Origin: JAWLHK01 sp041690355 [NCBI: bacterium]
GTDB taxonomy: Bacteria > J088 > JAWLBW01
Direction: 5' to 3'
Assembly (NCBI GenBank): GCA_041690355.1
Contig: JAWLHK010000006.1
Span: forward strand, 186,001 to 250,000
Length of the DNA: 64,000 nucleotides
Shown here: piece by piece, positions 61,226-64,000 of the stretch
Numbering within the stretch: position 1 is the first letter of the stretch
Layout of the letters: each line of letters begins with the position of its first letter
The notes under the pieces: model-generated
Told to the model about the DNA's origin: nothing
Databases searched by the model: none
The model's input: only the letters and a program-made list of their open reading frames with translations
Made by a program: the position numbers and the translations under genes

Positions 61226-62707
61226 TCAAGCCGCCGTGGCCGCCGTTTCGGGACGCCAGTCAGAAAAATAGCGGGCCGGAGGGACCCAGCCCCCGAAGGC
61301 GCGTTCGAGCTCGAGCCCCGCGGCGATGGTGACGTGATCATTGCCGTCGATGCCGACAACCTGCACCCCCAGCGGAAGCCCGGCGGCGTTGAGCCCGAGC
61401 GGCGTCTGCGTCACCGGAAGCTCCATCACGTTGAGGATGGCCGTGTAGACCCAGTTGAACGGCATGGCCAGGGGGCGCAGGTGGCTCGGCGCAGGGTGGG
61501 AGTAGGAGGGGAACAGCAGGATGCCGTCGCTGCCGATGAGCGACGTCAGTTCCGCGCGCAGGGCCACGCCCATCTCGACGAATTTCTGCATCCGCTTCGG
61601 CATCAGCTTGTTGAGCGGCTCGATGGCGGCCAGGATGAGCGCGGGCAGCGTGTGATCCGATTTGCGCACCGACCACTTGAGCATTTCCTTGAGCACGCCG
61701 ATCTCTTCGCCGCCGCCCATCATGCTCGAGAACGACGGACCGCCGGCCGCGCCCAGCATCGCCCCCCAGATGTCGAAGGAGTGCTTGAGCTTGTCGATGC
61801 GCACGGTGCGCACCTCGCAGCCGAGCGAGGCGAAGTGTTCGGCGGCCCGTTTCTGGGCGGCCATGAGGTCGGGATCCACTTTTACCGCGCCGTTCTCTTC
61901 GATGTTGATGACCCGCAGCTTCCGGACATCCACCTCGGCCGGATCGCCAAGGGTGCGGTCCTTGCATGCGGCATCTTCCGGGTCCGATCCGGCAAGGATC
62001 CGCAGGAGCGGCATCAGGTCTTCGGCGCGGCGGGCGAGGGGACCCGTCGTCAGAAACGGCTGGGCCTCTTCTGCGGCGATGGGGAACTGACCGGCATTGG
62101 GGATCATGAGGCTCGACGGTTTGTGCCCGAAGACTCCGTTGAAGAAGGCGGGCATCCGGATGGAGCCGCCCACATCCGAACCGAGGCCGAACGGCGATGC
62201 GCCCGAACCCACGATGGCCCCTTCACCGCCCGAGCTGCCGCCGACGATGCGGGTCGGGTCGTAGGGATTGTTCGTGCGCCCGTAGATGCGGTTGTGGGTT
62301 TCCATCCACATGCAGAGCTCGGGCACGTTCGTGATGCCGAGGGGGATGCCGCCGGCCTGGCGGATGCGCCGTACCGTGGGGGCGTCTTTCTGCGCGATCG
62401 TATCCTTCCGCGACACCAGCCCGCCCGTCTGGCGGAAGCCTTCGAACCCGAAGCACTCCTTGATGGTGCAGGGTACGCCGTGGAATACGGGGAGGTTTTC
62501 GGCGCCCTTTTCCTTCAGCGTCCTGTCGGCCCGATCGGCGTCGGCGAGGGCCTGCTCGAACCGATCCCAGACGATGGCGTTGAGTTCGGGATTGACGGTT
62601 TTCGCGTGCTGGACGTGCGTTTCGACCGCTTCACGGGAGGTGATCTCACCGGTGCGGATCAGTTCGGCCAGGCGCGAGGCGCTGAGGGTCAGGAGCGTCT
62701 TGTTCAT
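61226..62707 (-). CDS. Amidase-signature family hydrolase
   Basis: 493 residues. The Ser-cisSer-Lys triad is complete: Lys83 in CTIKECFGF, cis-Ser158 in VGGSSGGEGA and nucleophile Ser182 in GSDVGGSIRMPA. The segment closely resembles the fatty acid amide hydrolase 2-like branch, which cleaves acyl amides; GatA is unlikely because no gatB or gatC is nearby and the N-terminus differs. No signal peptide, so cytoplasmic. The start ATG has no strong RBS. Confidence 0.88.
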   Translation of the reverse strand: MNKTLLTLSASRLAELIRTGEITSREAVETHVQHAKTVNPELNAIVWDRFEQALADADRADRTLKEKGAENLPVFHGVPCTIKECFGFEGFRQTGGLVSRKDTIAQKDAPTVRRIRQAGGIPLGITNVPELCMWMETHNRIYGRTNNPYDPTRIVGGSSGGEGAIVGSGASPFGLGSDVGGSIRMPAFFNGVFGHKPSSLMIPNAGQFPIAAEEAQPFLTTGPLARRAEDLMPLLRILAGSDPEDAACKDRTLGDPAEVDVRKLRVINIEENGAVKVDPDLMAAQKRAAEHFASLGCEVRTVRIDKLKHSFDIWGAMLGAAGGPSFSSMMGGGEEIGVLKEMLKWSVRKSDHTLPALILAAIEPLNKLMPKRMQKFVEMGVALRAELTSLIGSDGILLFPSYSHPAPSHLRPLAMPFNWVYTAILNVMELPVTQTPLGLNAAGLPLGVQVVGIDGNDHVTIAAGLELERAFGGWVPPARYFSDWRPETAATAA

Positions 62708-62764
62708 AAGCCCTCAGGGTAGCCGGGAGGCGGGTGCGGGGTCAACTGGTGCGCGGCGGACTTG

Positions 62765-62807
62765 AGGAGGAGGGGGAGAGTGGGGGAGTGGGAGAGTGGG
62801 GGAGAAA
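62765..62807. repeat. Purine-rich GGGGGAGAGT-type tandem repeat
   Basis: GGGGGAGAGTGGGGGAGTGG and close variants repeat in the spacer between the amidase gene and dnaE. It is all-purine apart from single T residues. The 300-bp spacer has no gene. Confidence 0.5.
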
Positions 62808-62903
62808 CAAGGGACGGAACGAACCAAGGCGCGCGTCACGGGTGAAGCGCCAAGCCCCAAGCACCAACGAAGCAGGCGCCTTCTACAACAGGTCCTTTCC
62901 GGC

Positions 62904-62931
62904 AAATCGTCAATCGTAAATTGTCAATCGG
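62904..62931. repeat. AATCGTCAATCG-type short repeat before dnaE
   Basis: Three slightly varied 9- to 10-mers, AATCGTC, AATCGTA and ATTGTCAATCG, lie next to each other directly upstream of the dnaE promoter. Confidence 0.45.
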
Positions 62932-62932
62932 C

Positions 62933-62961
62933 TTGCCCGTCCCGCACCGGATTGATACGAT
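62933..62961 (+). promoter_or_regulatory. Promoter of dnaE
   Basis: TTGCCC (62933-62938), a 17-bp spacer and TACGAT (62956-62961). The leader to ATG 63007 is about 40 nt with the RBS AAGGAAG. Confidence 0.65.
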
Positions 62962-63006
62962 CCTACCCTTAGTTTCCCTCCCTGTTCCCCCGCAAGGAAG
63001 TATCCC

Positions 63007-64000
63007 ATGGGTTCGAATCAGAGCTTCGTGCACCTGCACCTGCACACCCAGTACTCGCTGCTCGACGGCGCCATCAAGATTCCGGCTTTGATGAAGAAAA
63101 CCAATGACTTCGCGCTTCCCGCGGTGGCCATGACCGACCACGGCAACCTCTTCGGTGCCGTTGAGCTTATCGATCAGTCGAAGAAGGCGGGGGTGAAGGG
63201 GATCATCGGCTGCGAGGTCTACGTCGCGCCCGAAAGCCGTTTCGACAAGAAGGTGGTCGAGGGGTTCGAAAAAGCCTACCACCTCGTGCTTCTCGTGCAG
63301 GACGAAACCGGCTACAAGAACCTGTGCAAGCTGGTCTCGCGCGCCAACCTCGAAGGGTTCTACTACCGCCCCCGCATCGATAAGGAGTTGCTGCGGGATC
63401 ACTCCGACGGCCTGATTGCACTCTCGGGATGCCTTGCCGGCGAGGTCGCCCGTGAAATCGCCCGCGACGACCTGACCCGCGCCCGCAACGTGATCGACGA
63501 ATACAAGGACATGTTCGGCGACCGTTACTACCTCGAGGTTCAGAAGAACGGCATCGGGCTGCAGGACAAGGTCAACGACCAGTTGCGCAGCTTCAGCCAG
63601 GAGCTCAACATCCCCCTGGTGGGTACGGCCGACTGCCACTACCTGACCAAGGAAGACGCCAAGGCCCACGAGATGCTCCTCTGCATCCAGACGGGCAGCA
63701 CGATTACCGATCCGAAGCGTTTCAAGATCGATTCCGAAGATTTGTACTACAAGTCGTCTGAGGAAATGCGTGAGGATTTCAAAGACTTCCCCGGGGCATG
63801 TGATAGTACGCTTGAGATTGCCGATCGGTGTGACTTCAAGTTCCAGACGAAGCACGTGTTCCCCAAATACCAGGTGGCCGAGGGGGTTTCGCTCGACGAC
63901 GAGATGGAGAAGCAGGCCCGCGACGGCCTCGAGCAGCGGCTCGCCTTCTGCCGCGCGAACTATACGGATTGGACGGAGGAGATCGAGCAGACCTACCGCC
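63007..64000 (+). CDS. dnaE: DNA polymerase III alpha subunit, N-terminal part
   Basis: The catalytic subunit of the replicative polymerase; the gene runs off the right edge after 331 codons. The PHP domain at the N-terminus shows FVHLHLHTQYSLLDGAIKI, VAMTDHGNLFG, LSGCLAGEV and TADCHYL, the metal-site residues of bacterial DnaE. ATG 63007 follows AAGGAAG and has no in-frame alternative close by. No reading-frame break is seen. Confidence 0.95.
   Translation, partial: MGSNQSFVHLHLHTQYSLLDGAIKIPALMKKTNDFALPAVAMTDHGNLFGAVELIDQSKKAGVKGIIGCEVYVAPESRFDKKVVEGFEKAYHLVLLVQDETGYKNLCKLVSRANLEGFYYRPRIDKELLRDHSDGLIALSGCLAGEVAREIARDDLTRARNVIDEYKDMFGDRYYLEVQKNGIGLQDKVNDQLRSFSQELNIPLVGTADCHYLTKEDAKAHEMLLCIQTGSTITDPKRFKIDSEDLYYKSSEEMREDFKDFPGACDSTLEIADRCDFKFQTKHVFPKYQVAEGVSLDDEMEKQARDGLEQRLAFCRANYTDWTEEIEQTYR

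Noticed and set aside
1-64000. tRNA, rRNA, CRISPR, integrase or transposase genes
   Set aside because: No cloverleaf-like TTCGA loops with matching stems, no rRNA-like stretches, no spaced direct repeats with unique spacers, and no DDE or recombinase protein was seen. Decisive check: tRNAscan, Infernal and CRISPR finders.

Overview
The window is chromosomal DNA from a GC-rich, diderm (Gram-negative type) bacterium. LpxC, at least seven predicted lipoproteins, an OmpA-domain protein, a TPR/beta-barrel protein and an AmpG-like muropeptide importer all point to an LPS-bearing outer membrane. The FHA-GAF adenylyl cyclase, a DUF4388 (PATAN) response regulator, PilZ, a TPR-AMIN-Amidase_3 protein and a very large Kelch/IPT lipoprotein are a mix I associate with Deltaproteobacteria/Myxococcota-like lineages or related candidate phyla. 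This placement is inference from gene content. I see no rRNA, tRNA, CRISPR array, transposase, integrase or phage gene, so this looks like stable housekeeping chromosome.

Layout. 1-6 kb: tail of a secreted protein, an apparently highly expressed lipoprotein, an FHA-GAF-class III cyclase, lpxC and an acetyl-CoA acetyltransferase. 6-10.5 kb: small membrane proteins, an acyl-CoA carboxylase beta subunit with HMG-CoA lyase (leucine/acetoacetate metabolism), and a diacylglycerol kinase-type lipid kinase. 10.5-13.2 kb: a chimeric protein joining an Arg/Gly-rich disordered N-terminus, a P-loop GTPase-like domain and a C-terminal NusA-type tandem KH region; this is the most unusual gene here. 13.3-21.8 kb: a tightly overlapping operon in which trpF, trpB and trpA are interleaved with a large lipoprotein, a secreted protein and a DUF4175 membrane protein. 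21.8-27.1 kb (minus strand): a four-gene operon of LpoB/CsgG-like lipoprotein, CsgG-OmpA lipoprotein, membrane-anchored receiver-PATAN-TPR protein, and PilZ. 27.2-36.2 kb: amidase, glnD, a HEAT-like secreted protein, citrate synthase, a HAD phosphatase, a nicotinamidase-fold protein lacking its catalytic residues, and rpmB. 36.3-50.2 kb: FecR protein and TPR/beta-barrel protein, divergent from a 3752-residue lipoprotein. 50.3-62.7 kb: mostly enzymes and small membrane or secreted proteins, including chalcone isomerase-like, FAD reductase, nucleotidyltransferase-fold, BON, metallophosphoesterase, AmpG, DUF1285, phosphohexomutase, quinone reductase and amidase-signature proteins. 63 kb to the end: the start of dnaE.

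Regulation. A recurring promoter form is visible: TTGnnn, 16-18 bp, then TAnnnT (for example 349-378, 4581-4609, 9377-9405, 13273-13301, 27240-27268, 62933-62961). In several genes the -10 hexamer lies only 6-9 nt before the start codon, which suggests leaderless mRNAs. Intergenic spacers near 1.8, 55.5 and 62.8 kb carry low-complexity, text-like short repeats.

Start codons were chosen from ribosome binding sites, overlaps with neighbours and family length. Functions come from reading the protein sequences; no database search was possible.
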